A stretch of DNA of 64,000 nucleotides from NCBI GenBank assembly GCA_030062745.1, contig CP099843.1:17216997-17280996 (forward strand), in the 5' to 3' direction. Below are positions 12,641 to 23,698 of the stretch, piece after piece (within the stretch, counting starts at the first letter, position 1; each line of letters opens with the position of its first letter). Source of the DNA: Capitulum mitella. Taxonomy: Eukaryota > Arthropoda > Thecostraca > Pollicipedomorpha > Pollicipedidae. The translations under genes and the position numbers were made by a program. The notes beneath the pieces are model-generated. The model did no database searches, had not been told where the DNA came from, and saw only the letters and a program-made list of their open reading frames with translations.

Positions 12641-14092
12641 TGGCCGGGAGCGAACCGTTGATGTTTTCACCCAGAACTCGAGTGACACGTAAAACAGCCG
12701 GAGGAAACGATCGACTGGCAGCAAGTGACCAGTCTGATGTAAGAAGACGAAGTTACACCAACAGATTGTTACTGAGACGATGTGGCGTATGCGGGTGCTG
12801 TAAAAATTTGCGAACCATATGGATAACATTCATGCTTCTTTATGCTTATTAAGGGCGTTCAGATCTCCGAACTAGTTGGCTGGTACATAGTAGTACTTAG
12901 TCAGTGTTCTGCGTCATTGCATATAAAGTGTGCGATTATTCGTTCTATACATTCGTATCAAATAAACTTGGCTCAAGGAGTTGGTGCTTTTCCTCTGAGC
13001 GTCGTGTTTCCAAGTCGTGAAGAGTTCTTACGGAAAAAGTTTCCTCGCCTTATTGGGAATATTGACTGGAGCCGGACGGCAAGAAACTTGTAATGAAAAT
13101 GCTTCTGAAAGTGGTTCCAAAGTTCGAATTCCCTGCCTGCCTTGCTGAAATGGTAACGGGAACGGTTTGGTTCTTCGGAACCTTTTAAGTTCCAGCTTGC
13201 ATTACGTGGCTCCAGCCACAGCAAGAGCTGTTGAAAGCTCTGAAATCCTCCGATCGATATGCGCGACTGTTACGTTACGAAATGACAACGGAGCGTAGCG
13301 CGGCATGAAGACGCTGGCTAGCATGTGATATGCTGCGTTTTAGACTCAGTCGCCCGAAAGGCTAAGTCCAGCAAGTGTCCTTTTCTTGGGGGATGCCATT
13401 CCTTTAAAACACAGAAACCTTCACCACTCTCGGGTTCGTTGTTCGTAGCTCGCAGGTTCAGTGTGCGAGGGTGGGGATTTCTTGACATCGACAGCGGGAC
13501 GTTTCTGAAAACTACGGCTATTTCCATGTACGGTCGGGACACTCCGCTGCCGTGAGGTTATTGACCTCGTAGTGATCACGTGACAACAGTGCAATTCCAC
13601 TACGCTGTCTCGCAGCCGCTGGCTGTCGGGTAAGTCCGCTGCTTGGCAATGGATCAGGCTGATCTTCTCTGCATGTGTATCAGTCTGCCTGTATGGTTTG
13701 CCTTCCTGCCTTCCGGCTAGAAAAAAAACATGGTCGTAGTCACAGTCTGATGAATCAGCGCCAAGGCTATCACGGTTGCCAAAGTCAGCACCCTTAGGTT
13801 GCGAACTGTGAAATGCGAACAGGAAGAATGATAATGTGTTAGCGGCAATCATAACCCCGCAGTAACAGTAGTGCGAAGGCATATTCGTGCAGAACCTGCA
13901 TGAATATGGGTGAGGGGTATTCAAAGCAGCGGAGACACATGATATTACATGGGATCCCGTGGTTCGTTTGTCCATTAGTAGCGTCAGTTGTGATGCGTCA
14001 GGACCCACCTCTTCCAAGTACGATTCTCGTCTACAGATATTTGAATGCAACCAGGTCTCCAAGTCAAGGACGTGCCCCCCCCCCCCCTTTCC
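12641..14092. other. Non-coding stretch, nothing recognisable
   Basis: Mixed composition. A reverse frame of 213 codons (13421-14062) is open but has no domain, signal or splice structure that I recognise. A C11 tract just precedes the MITE at 14093. Confidence 0.35.
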
Positions 14093-15322
14093 TTAACCCG
14101 CGCACGACCGTCGGTCCGTCCCGAACATCAGCGACTGGGGGGGGGGGCAGTTGACTACCCCCCCTCTAACTCACGAACGGTTGGTCGCACGATAAAAATA
14201 AGCATACCGTTGGAAAGCCTGTGACGAGTAGAGCTCGAAACTGGTCTCATTTTTAGTTTTAGATACTATGTAAGCCAATTTACGCCCTATATATGTTTTC
14301 TCATAGCCGACTGCATGAGACCGAGAAATGGCCTGAATCTCAAGGGCTGTGACCAATAACGCATCGGTAAAGGCACCAGCGCACAAGTAAATGTCCGTAG
14401 ATGCCGATACACGTCTAATTTCCTCAGATTTGTTCAATGTATACGCCGAAACGTTGAGTTAAAGACACCGTAATTCTCCCGTCAGCCGTCAGTGTGCACC
14501 GCGGCCGTATGCGGTACCAAATTGACGGGAACTAATTTTGGCGTTCTTTTATTTTCGCGAAAAAAAGACGATCTCTGTCAATTTTATTGATCTTTGTGGT
14601 TCTTGTGATGGTTTCTCATGCTTAAAGTTTGGAAAAATTCCTTAGTTATCAATCTACAAAGTTGGCGGAGCCTTATTCGCGAGAGCCTGTTTATTTCCAA
14701 AATATGCTACTTTTTCAAACTTTTTGAGGTTCCTGGTATTAACTGCGTCTGTGCAAGCTAGTTCTGCCATTTTCTACCCATTCTGAGTAATTCATCGTCG
14801 ATTTTGACGGCGGTTCATTTTGGCCAACTACAGTTATTCGTGACCTGACCTCAGGTCAATGGCTGGAAGTCACTGATACTTTGCCCAATGACGGTAACTA
14901 GATGTCTGCTTCATTCCACACTAAAAATGTTATGGAATATTCCGTCAATTTCCGAAAAAAACGGCGATATGTCTTAAAAATGGGCTTGACCTTAGGTCAA
15001 TGACCCGGAAAATTCTGAAAAATCTGAGATAGCAGATTTGTTGCATCTATCACGATCATTAATCCCTAAAAGTATTGTTGAGATATCTTGTTTTGCGAAA
15101 AAGTTAGAGGGCGCTAAACGTTTTTTGACATAGGTCTGCTTGACCTGACCTAGGTCAGGCACCTGACGTGACCTGAGGTCAAAATTTTGACACGAGACGT
15201 AAATTTGATAGAGCAAAAGGTACACAAAGTTTCGTGACTCTGCATTTGTTGGTTCTCTCGCAGTCCCAGAAAAACCTCAGGGGGGCAGTCAACTGACCCC
15301 CCCCCAGTCGGGGACGGGTTAA
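14093..15322 (-). mobile_element. piggyBac-like MITE, copy 1 (1230 bp with TTAA ends)
   Basis: Begins TTAACCCGCGCACGACCG and ends in CGGGGACGGGTTAA, whose complement starts TTAACCCGTCCCCGACTG. Both ends therefore have TTAA plus CCCG, the hallmark of piggyBac-superfamily insertions (TTAA duplication, terminal CCC). Each end carries a subterminal hairpin made of a G run and a C run around a CAGTTGACT-like loop (about 14138-14168 and 15280-15308). The interior encodes no transposase, so it is non-autonomous. It is the same orientation as the copy at 62441 and opposite to the one at 32274. A frame over 14171-14437 is shared by all copies but drifts between them and is not called a gene. Confidence 0.85.
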
Positions 15323-15359
15323 GGCGCTGAGATACCATTCCTGGCCGTTTTCGGCGGAG

Positions 15360-15668
15360 CGACGGAACCGGTCCTCCCGCCGGCCTTGGTCCGATTGAAC
15401 CGGTCCTCCCGTCGGCCTTGGTTCGACTGAACCGATCCTCCCGCCGGTTTTGGTCCAACTGAAACGGTCCTCCCGCCGGCCTTGGTTCGACTGAACCGGT
15501 CCTCCCGCCGACCTTGGTCCGATTGAACCGGCCCTCCCGCCGGTTTTGATCCAACTGAACCGGTCCTCCCGCCGGCCTTGGTTCGACTGAACCGGTCCTC
15601 CCGCCGGCCTTGGTCCGATTGAACCGGCCCTCCCGCCGGCCTTGGTCCGATTGAACCGGTCCGAGCCG
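15360..15668. repeat. 32-bp minisatellite, ~10 units, with 96-bp higher-order structure
   Basis: Units follow CCGGTCCTCCCGCCGGCCTT plus GGTYCGAYTGAA. Three unit types (…CCGATTGAA, …CGACTGAA, …CCAACTGAA) recur in order, giving a 96-bp higher-order period. As 96 is divisible by three, the reverse strand stays open for 190 codons with a 32-residue repeat; I treat that as a by-product. The array starts 38 bp after the MITE ends. Confidence 0.92.
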
Positions 15669-18493
15669 GGCCGCCCGCCTCTCGATCGACGCCGCTCTGA
15701 CCGCCGTTCGGCCGCCGGCCACTAAATAATTCCGGCCGGCTCCGTTTTACGCCCGCCTCTGTCCCGAGACACCGCGCTCGACGGCTCCTCTATCGACTGA
15801 CTGTTCCGCGAACACGTCTGAAGCGAGTGCCCGTATGCGTCTCCTGGACCATCCTCCAGCGGTGCAAACGCCCGCGTGTCTCGGCGCAATGCGAACCACA
15901 TTTGCAACATGTGCGCTGGTTTCCGTCAGTGTTTGCTGACTCACATCGCTTTGAGACACACTGCTTTTCATGTTTTATTTCGTAATTTCAAGCTGCATTG
16001 TCTCCTGCGCTTGCTGTAGTGGCGGCTAATAAACAAACAAATTCTTTATAAATGACGCGGAATGACTGACTGTATATATCGTTCTTACATACAATTTGCG
16101 TGCAGCCGCTTTATTGCAGGCACACCACCCACGTTGGACAGCTTGCAACTGGAACGATATTTTCTCATGCAGGGTTGTCGAAAGACCCTGTCTTCAGTTT
16201 GGGAACTCTACCTGGCTATACATTTACCTGCTGTTTGTCGTTTTTGCAATGTACCATCCCGTCGGTGTTTTCCAGTTTGCGGCGTCTCCGTCGATTGTGA
16301 GGTAGTAGACTGCTCTGGCCGGCAGACATCAGGTATCTTGAGAAATTTTCGAAGGGATGTAGATAAGTAGCGTTCGTGACAGCTTCCCTTGGGTCTAACT
16401 ACAGCTCAGAGGATCAGCATGACAATCCTTTACCAAGAGTGAAAAGGTCATCCAGATTGAAGAAGAAACTAACAGTGGCGATCAACCACAAAGTGATTCT
16501 CAAACGCGAATAAGTTACAATAACAATGTCAAGTGAATTTGTAGGCACTGTGAGCCTTACTACAGCAATGAGAAAAAATGCCGAACCGAGCGACCGGCCC
16601 TCACCAAACGAATACGGGATCATGCAGTTTTTAGCACTTCCCTACGAATTTTCCACTTCCATCAAAGTTTCATTGCACGCCTTTTGGCCATAAAACCAAA
16701 GGCGTCCTTTTCGAACAGTTATTGGCGAAGCCAACAGGAATTTCCGCCAGCTTGTCCTAGTTAACACCCGTAGACCCCAACATACAATCGCAAAAACAAA
16801 GTCGAGGTCCGGACCCGTCCTCAAGTGTACCAGATGACACCCATGTCTTGTGGTATCATGATTGTAACTGAGGCTACTAAATGCCTGGTGCAAACAGAGT
16901 GAGGAAGCAAAGCAAGGGAACACATCTGCACAATCGGTGGAAACCAGAATTCTGAATGCTTGCTTGCTTGCCTGCATGCCTGAACGTGATCGAATGATTG
17001 TGAATCGATGAATGAATTAAATGAATCGCAGATGGCTTTTGAAATAGCTACGCTTCTTTGCAATCTTGCATTCCTCCCAAACAATCTCGGTACGCAGGGC
17101 ATGTTTCAAAACCGTTCAGTGCTTAGGCCATATGTTTAAACCCCTACGGGCATCTAGGAAGCAGTAAAAACAATGTATTTGTGCAAGAAATGTCAGACAT
17201 CTCAGGAGGAATTATCGCAGATCATGAGAGAAAACTGTTGACGCAGTTCTCTGAAGAAAACCTGAGAATCGTTAGTGTTTTAATAACTTCACTGTTCTGC
17301 GTTTCTAATGCAACTTTTTAAGTACCTTCATGTTACGAACTCATGAGTTCACTGAATATTAAAATAAATTCATTGTAAAAGGGAAGTGATTAATATTTTA
17401 AAATAAAGGTGTATCGGTTGTAAGAAGTATTCTGGCTCGAGTTCAGTGTCCCGTTATAACATCACGGAACCAATGTCAGCTGCTCACGATGTCTGCTTCA
17501 TGTCATGCATGCCCTAACTGGTAACGTTATTACCTGTGCCGAGAACGATCTTTTCCTTGGTTTTACTTTTCAACCTTTCTACGACGTTTTTGGATCGCCC
17601 AGCAAAGACGGCGAACAATATCATGGCTGCACGTGATATTTCAACTTACATTTCCTCGGGAGCTAAAAGTACTGGAACTGACCAACAGATATCCTTGTGT
17701 ACTGCGAAATGGAACAAAGCAAAATAAATCTGCCAAACAACGCTGGCAATGTATGGGATCCTTGGGGAGAAACACAATGGGTCTCGCTCGTCCTACGCCC
17801 AACCAGACGTCTTCATGATCGTAACCTATTCTGGCTTATTCATCTGTCCCTTTCCTGATGTCATATTGGTGTGTGGACAATGAAACCGCTCCGTATACAT
17901 TGCTCAGTTGTTTGCTTTGTCGCTACAGTCATCAACGGCACCTAGAAAAATAGGTCAGGGGTTTTGCTACAAGGTTGCGACTGTCTCAAAATGGGTTTGC
18001 ATGAGAGGTTTGGAATGTAGAACAGAGCTCGCAAGACGACCCCTGAAAGTTGGGTTTGGCGGCAGTACCTCTGCTATGAAAGGAGCATTTCCGTACAAAC
18101 GACCAAAGTTCAGAGCGCAGTGTCGTTCGGTGAGGTAAAATAAATTAGCGGGCTGCAAGTTATGCTTGTTTACTAAAGTAGTCGGCCCCTGAGGACCAGG
18201 CTTGAAGTTTTCTCATCACCTCGCACACAGTCTAGGGCCGTGCTCTCGTTGGACGAGACTTCAAAGGTCCCAACAAAAACAGCCTGACGCAGCATATGCA
18301 GAGGACCACCTTCTCCTGTCACCAAACACAGGTTCCCAGGCCTGCTAGGCTGTCATTGGGCTTGAAGGAACTGTCACTCTCGTTTCATGAGTTATCTTTC
18401 CGGACATAATCTTCCTAGACTGCAATCTTTGAGCTCGAATACATCTGACCTCTGTTGTGGTGTCACGCTGATGGCGGGTTGCCAGGCTATCGG
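15669..18493. other. Non-coding stretch, nothing recognisable
   Basis: AT-richer DNA without splice-bounded frames or domains. Short frames at 16062-17102 on both strands overlap each other and look random. AATAAA words occur at several places but with no gene to attach them to. Confidence 0.4.
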
Positions 18494-18811
18494 CAGTGCA
18501 GCGTCCGCCGATGCTGAGAGCGCCGCCGCGGTCGTCGGTGTCGGCGGGCGGTGAGAGCCGCTGTTCGCGTCAGGGGGCGTCCTGGGGCGATCTGGCGGCG
18601 GCGCTGGCGACACACCGCCGCCGGGAGCCAGTCTCGCCGCCTGAGAGGCTTGTTGTTCCTGCCTCGACGTCACCGGCGGCGGCCGCCGCCGGGTCGCCGC
18701 TGGCGGCGGCGCGCGCTCCGGCCGGTGCCGACGCGTCGGCAACGACGCCGGCAGTCGACCGACGGCGGGCGGCGGCGGTGGGCGACCCGCGAACGGAGCA
18801 GACAGAGGCAG
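18494..18811 (+). CDS. Candidate Ala/Arg-rich coding exon with a strong splice donor (low confidence)
   Basis: A frame runs from an acceptor-like GGCAGTGCAG (ending 18493) to GAGGCAG followed by GTGAGC at 18812. It would end after the first base of a codon. The translation is low-complexity, with Ala, Pro and Arg runs and segments such as GASWGDLAAALATHRRREP and DPRTEQTEA. No domain is visible. The reverse strand is also open over the same stretch (Pro/Arg-rich), so composition alone could explain it. If real, it could be an upstream exon of the forward gene whose signal-peptide exon starts at 22178, or an unrelated gene. Confidence 0.3.
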
Positions 18812-20539
18812 GTGAGCCTGGCGGACAGTCCTCGTCTCTTCATGTATGCGGAGATTCGGAGTGTTCAGTGTCAAACAAGCGAAACATGACTGAGAGTGTG
18901 ATAGGTCAGTCGCGAGCATACGCGAAATATGAAGTCGGACCAGTGGCGAATGTAGTTGGGAAACACCCCTCCTTTAGCTGTAAAGTCGTGATGTAAAGGC
19001 AAAAGTAAGTGAGGATGGTTGTGACATTGACCCGGTCTGGGAAGCGTTTGACTGAGATCGTAACGTCCTCACGTTAGCACTGAGCGAGAGGACGGTCGAC
19101 TGGCGAGGTGGTGCGTGCGCCGGGAGGCTGGTTCACTCAATGGAGGAACGGTAGTCCGTATTGAAGAAGGGCCCGTCAGCCTTGGGGTGTTCGTTGCGTT
19201 AGCATAATTTCATATTCTGTGTGGCCAGATCCTTCACTTTAAGATCAGAAACTGCATTCCGCTCGAGCTATTCGGAAGAAACATGACTGGCGCACATTAG
19301 GTAACCATAAGCACACCGGCTATGATCACTACAGTCTGCGCGGGAAAGCAATCAGTGGTCATTCCAATGGAGTCACGGAAAGAGCCGGATTGGGAGCGCT
19401 GGCTGTCGGTGTTCAGCGTCGAACGACCACTGAAATGAACTTAACCGTCCCGTCGTTATCATTCTGATATATTCTCTGTGAAGCCGAACTGCAAATTGAC
19501 TTTGGACGTGCAGGCGGACCTCCGATGTAATTAGCCGAGTGTGGTGGACTACGAGCCGTACCCACGTCGCCATCATTTCGCTACTTCGTCGGCACACGGC
19601 TGGTTGTCATCTGGCATTTACAGTGTCGTGATGTCGGAGGGGTCCTGATCCACGTTCCGGCAGCGATATATTTCGCGTTTTGACACGCAGATGCCACGAG
19701 TGAATTACGCATGGGCAGAACGTGTCCGAGGCCGCAGTCAAGTTCTTGTCAACGTCGCCCGTCATCGGTTTTGTCGCAAATGGTGCGGTTGTTGGCCGTC
19801 TGACCACATCAAAAATGCAGCATTTGGAAACCAAACATGGGAGTCGTTTTGCTGTCAAGTGGCGGGGTGCATGCCTCATGTCGAATGGGTCAGACATTAA
19901 AGTCTGGCCTGTCCTATTGACTCACAGCCCAGTTAGTCTGATGTCATTCGGCTCATATCCGGCACCTCACGGCCCGTTACGGAATGCACTGTGCATATTG
20001 TGCGGCACCCAATTCTTTGATGAGGTTCAGCGTCTTGTTCACATCCACCTGAGCGGACATCAGTCAGTGTCGTTCTCTGGCAGTTCACAGTGAGATTGCT
20101 GCCATCGACTGACCATTCCCGTTGCCTGCCGGACAGAGTCCTGGCAGGCAGGCTACCCTGACCCTCTCGCACGACCTTTATTCCCGCGCGCCGTGCCGTT
20201 TCGCCCAGCGACCCAGCACGGTTCTCGGTTGTCCTTCCCCCACTCGGTCAGTTGGCCCTGGGACCAGGTGTAGCGGGGCCGTGCCGCGGACCTGTTTGCT
20301 TACCAGGGTACACACATTTAAATTCGGGCGGGATTTAGCGGTTCCGCTCACGAACGGCCGCGGTCGGCACGGCACCGGCCGGACGGCCTGACCAATCGGC
20401 CAGGCTCACGGCACGCCCTTCGCGGCCCGTGTGCCGCCAGCGGGCGCTCCCTCCGGGCGGCCTGACGCGACGGGCTGAGAGACGTCGCCGGGACCGGCTC
20501 CAGCGGCGGCTTTCCGTTCTGTTTGCGCCGTGTGGGCAG
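18812..20539. other. Non-coding stretch with a possible decayed BED-finger fragment near 19740-19870
   Basis: The forward frame at 19722-20093 contains SKMQHLETKHGSRF, which resembles the HLxTKH end of BED-type zinc fingers of hAT-derived proteins, but the upstream cysteine pair is missing. Downstream GC-rich DNA (20160-20540) has no supported exon. Confidence 0.25.
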
Positions 20540-20708
20540 GACGTGCTGCGGTCAGATCGCGGGGACTCTCTGGTCCAGCTGAACCATGTCACGCAGGACG
20601 TGTTGCGGTCAGATCGCGGGGCTCTCTGGTCCAGCTGAGCCATGTAACGCAGGACGTGCTGCGGTCAGGTCGCGGGGCTCTCTGGTCCAGCTGAACCATG
20701 TCACGGAA
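20540..20708. repeat. 56-bp tandem repeat, three units
   Basis: Units at 20540, 20597 and 20653 each start GACGTGYTGCGGTCAGRTCG and continue through CTCTCTGGTCCAGCTGA to CCATGT. They differ at only a few positions, so the array is recent. It is followed by a (TTG)n tract. Confidence 0.93.
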
Positions 20709-20750
20709 CTCCGGGGCGGGTGACAGCAGCTCAGATCGGAGACAGGGACG

Positions 20751-20785
<35 letters not shown>
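20751..20785. repeat. (TTG)n trinucleotide microsatellite
   Basis: About 11 perfect TTG units. The reverse strand gives a run of Gln codons inside a frame without other support. Confidence 0.95.
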
Positions 20786-22177
20786 CGGACGCTCGATCGA
20801 GGATGAAATGTGCGGAGTGGATGACGTGCCTTCCGATGAGATTTTTAGCAGAGGTGATGTTTAGGACCTCGTGGCTGGAGTGAGGGATACTGCCAGGGAT
20901 ATGAGATCCAGTGGTTGATGAGCGAGGAGGAACCATGGATGCAAACCATGTGATTTGTTCGGATGTACTGGGAACGGTGATCTTGTGTTGATGTGTCAAA
21001 AATCGGTCGGATTTCCCAAATTCCCTTTGCTCACCGTGAGGCAGTCTCTTTATTTACATTTGTCTGATTTTTGTCTGTTTTTTTTGCCCGTATTTGTGTC
21101 TTTGATGATCAGTTGATACGTTAGCCTTGTCACCTTCCGAAGTGCAAAACGATCGCGAAGAGAATCAACTTCGAGGAAACCACGAAGCGTTTACGAGAAA
21201 TCTCCAAGTGACGAATGACACGTGAAGAAATAAATAAAACACTCGTGTGCTGGCTGAGACTGGTAGTACTTCACTCCTTTTTCGTCATTCTGCTCCCAGC
21301 GGAGAACTCATCGACTTCTGCAACAAAACAAATTCGTGAACGTGTTCATGCGAACATGAATGTAGGTGCTCTTTCAAAACTTGTATGTCAAGAATCATTT
21401 TGACGTTTTTTTTATGTACTTCCATATGTTAATTACAGTACTAGTCCTCAATATTATCGAATATTGGAATGACAGCACCTATGCTAATACGGCGTCGTAC
21501 TAGCTTTACGTGCTGCTTCACCCATGCTCAAGCATTAATGACCTCAGCAATGACGAATCGCCAAATTAAAACTCAATGGAATGAAAGTGGTTGGTAACAC
21601 ATCCATGATCGACTGCAAAAGTTACTGGAATGCACTGATATTGTGGCCATAATTTGTAAGATGAGTTATTCTTGAATACCAGCTATGTCAGCGATAAGGT
21701 TTTATAAGTCGTTCGTAGCAATGCAATCATTCTTGACCTCGGTGTTCTGTTCTATGAACCAAGCTCTGAGCAAAAACCCACGCAAGAAAGAGGACGGCAC
21801 GCTCCTCGCTCGCGAAGCCACTTATAAACCGTGGTTTCTGTTTGGCATTTTGATTTGTGTGCCTTGTCAATGGCGCTACTATAAATCAACTGACAGTGTG
21901 CTAATGCGTCAAGGATCTTCAGCTGTTTTGTGTAAACGGCGAAGGACGCGGGCCGGTTTGCGAATACAACACGTGACTACCGCATATCTCTGAGCCTGTT
22001 GACTGTCAGGGCGTTGTCATTGCAGACCGGGCCTTTGAGTGTCAGCTGTTGGCCGTTACACTCGCTGCGAGCCGCCCGATCGAACGGCCAATGGCGGCGA
22101 ACCGCCCGCATCGGACGGCGTAATTGTCGCCACCAGCTGTGATCGCCGGTAGCGCCGCGTAGCGGCGACCGCCGGAA
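20786..22177. other. Stretch upstream of the signal-peptide exon; possible promoter or 5' UTR near 22010-22177
   Basis: 20786-22000 is AT-rich with no supported gene. From 22010 composition turns GC-rich and includes GGCCAATGG at 22085-22093, a CCAAT-box-like word. No TATA or initiator could be fixed. An in-frame TAG at 22160-22162 shuts the frame 15 bases before the ATG at 22178. Confidence 0.4.
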
Positions 22178-22253
22178 ATGGTCGGCCCTGGTCAGCTGGT
22201 CGCGGTGATCGGCCTGTGTGTGATGCCGGCGACCAGCGGCTTCATCACACTGG
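22178..22253 (+). CDS. Ptp99A: Exon 1 (signal peptide) of a Ptp99A-like receptor gene
   Basis: ATG at 22178 opens a 25-codon exon, MVGPGQLVAVIGLCVMPATS then GFITL, with a hydrophobic core (LVAVIGLCV) and a small-residue cleavage region (ATSG): a secretory signal peptide. It is the first ATG after an in-frame TAG at 22160. The exon ends CTG G before GTAAGG at 22254, so it splits a codon after base one. That fits the Ig exon at 36098, which begins with two spare bases (AT), giving GAT (Asp26). The join reads FITL-D-DVDLERS. The link between the two exons is inferred from phase, strand and domain logic; the 13.8-kb intron between them contains an opposite-strand gene. Confidence 0.6.
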
Positions 22254-23274
22254 GTAAGGACGACGCGCACGCTACATTGCATTTCTTCAGTGCTGGAAAT
22301 CACAGCTGGAGATGTCGCCGTTTTGGATCCGTGGGTGTGTTTGACTTCCTTGGGAAGTCCACGTTAAAACGACGCTGAAGCCCTTGCAACCTCCAGTCAG
22401 GTTTCTTGTCCTGAGCGCCAGACGACAACAAACTGAGGTCGTTGCCAGTGGAGCAGTCAGTGAACTAGCCATGCATGTAATGGATGGAATATGGCCTTGC
22501 ATGGAAGCGATGCTCTTTGCTTAGTCAAGATACTTTACGTGCGAGAAACAAAGGAAACACGTATCTGCATTGTTTCTGACGTGTAAAAGAGGGTTGACTC
22601 GTACTTGAATACTGTCGTAATAGCCATAATTTTAGGCGTATTAAAGTTGCCGTGGTACACAGCACAGTTTACCGTACATGATTTCATTACGGCACCCAAA
22701 TTTACTGCAGGTATGACTGGTTTTCCGTGCTTTCTGCTCTTGAAGTGTTTGATTGCTACTCCGCTGATTCTAAATGGGTGTTGGAGCAGCGCAGTAGCTC
22801 ATATTGTTATTATATCTGGTGCCTGGCGTCATGAGTAGAGATGGTAAGTCTCTCCTGCTTCATATGCATTCATTGATACCCCGACATGTAACGGAAATGA
22901 CAATGTCCTTTTGGAAATTGTAGCAGTTTCAGTGAAAATATCACAGGCGGATTTTGCATTTCCAATTCAAAATTAGTTATTGTGTTCTTCACCTCAAACC
23001 CCAATACTTTTCCTGTTTTTTTTTCATAGACGTTTTCTAGTTCATGGCCGCATTATTCTGTGATCTTTTTCGTGATCTGTCGATGTCAGACAAAATGGTA
23101 ATATCTCGTTGGCTTACAAGTGGAGTCTGACGATGGCGATGGCGTTACTGCGGAAGGGACGGTCGCCTGAAATGTAAAGAACGTCCCGTCTGAGCCCACG
23201 AGGACTAAGAATAACGTCATTGAGTGACGCAAAGCTGTGTGATAAGTGTTCGGAAGTCGATGTTCAGTTCCATG

Positions 23275-23355
23275 AATGACTATGAAAATATACAACCTTT
23301 TTTATTCCGGGACAATTTGGGTTTACACAATATGTATATGTATATATATATATAT

Positions 23356-23402
<47 letters not shown>

Positions 23403-23494
23403 CATGGGCCCGATGTTCCAGTCATTGGCCAGGAGTGCTCAACGTTTCAGCCTATGGCTGAAGCTTTGAGCGACGCGTTGAAGCGAAGTTTGTG

Positions 23495-23557
<63 letters not shown>

Positions 23558-23698
23558 ACTTATATATAACGCACACACATGTGTCATATATGATATAACA
23601 CATATATGTGTGTGTATGTCTGCGTGTGTGTGTGTGTGTGTGTTTGTGCAAACCCAGGTTTCGGCCGATATAAAGAAGGCTGTCTATTTTCATAATCA
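23275..23698. repeat. Imperfect inverted repeat (~55-bp arms) enclosing (AT)n tracts
   Basis: The left arm (23275-23330, TGACTATGAAAATATACAAC…GGGTTTACACAA) matches the complement of the right arm (23640-23698, TGATTATGAAAATAGACAGC…GGGTTTGCACAA). Between them lie (TA)n at 23338-23402 and 23498-23554, (GT)n at 23606-23646 and a 90-bp core with a CAGCCTATGGCTG hairpin. It is probably a small inverted-repeat element that gained microsatellites. Confidence 0.65.

Noticed and set aside
14171-14437. Frame shared by all three MITE copies (also 33198-33551 and 62421-62732)
   Set aside because: Similarity reflects shared descent of the element; the copies differ by frameshifts and ends, with no selection for protein seen.
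15150-15722. 190-codon reverse frame with a 32-residue repeat
   Set aside because: Comes from the 32-bp array, whose 96-bp period preserves the frame; it also runs into the MITE.
19722-20093. Frame with HLETKH, resembling a BED finger
   Set aside because: The first cysteine pair is missing and only about ten residues match.
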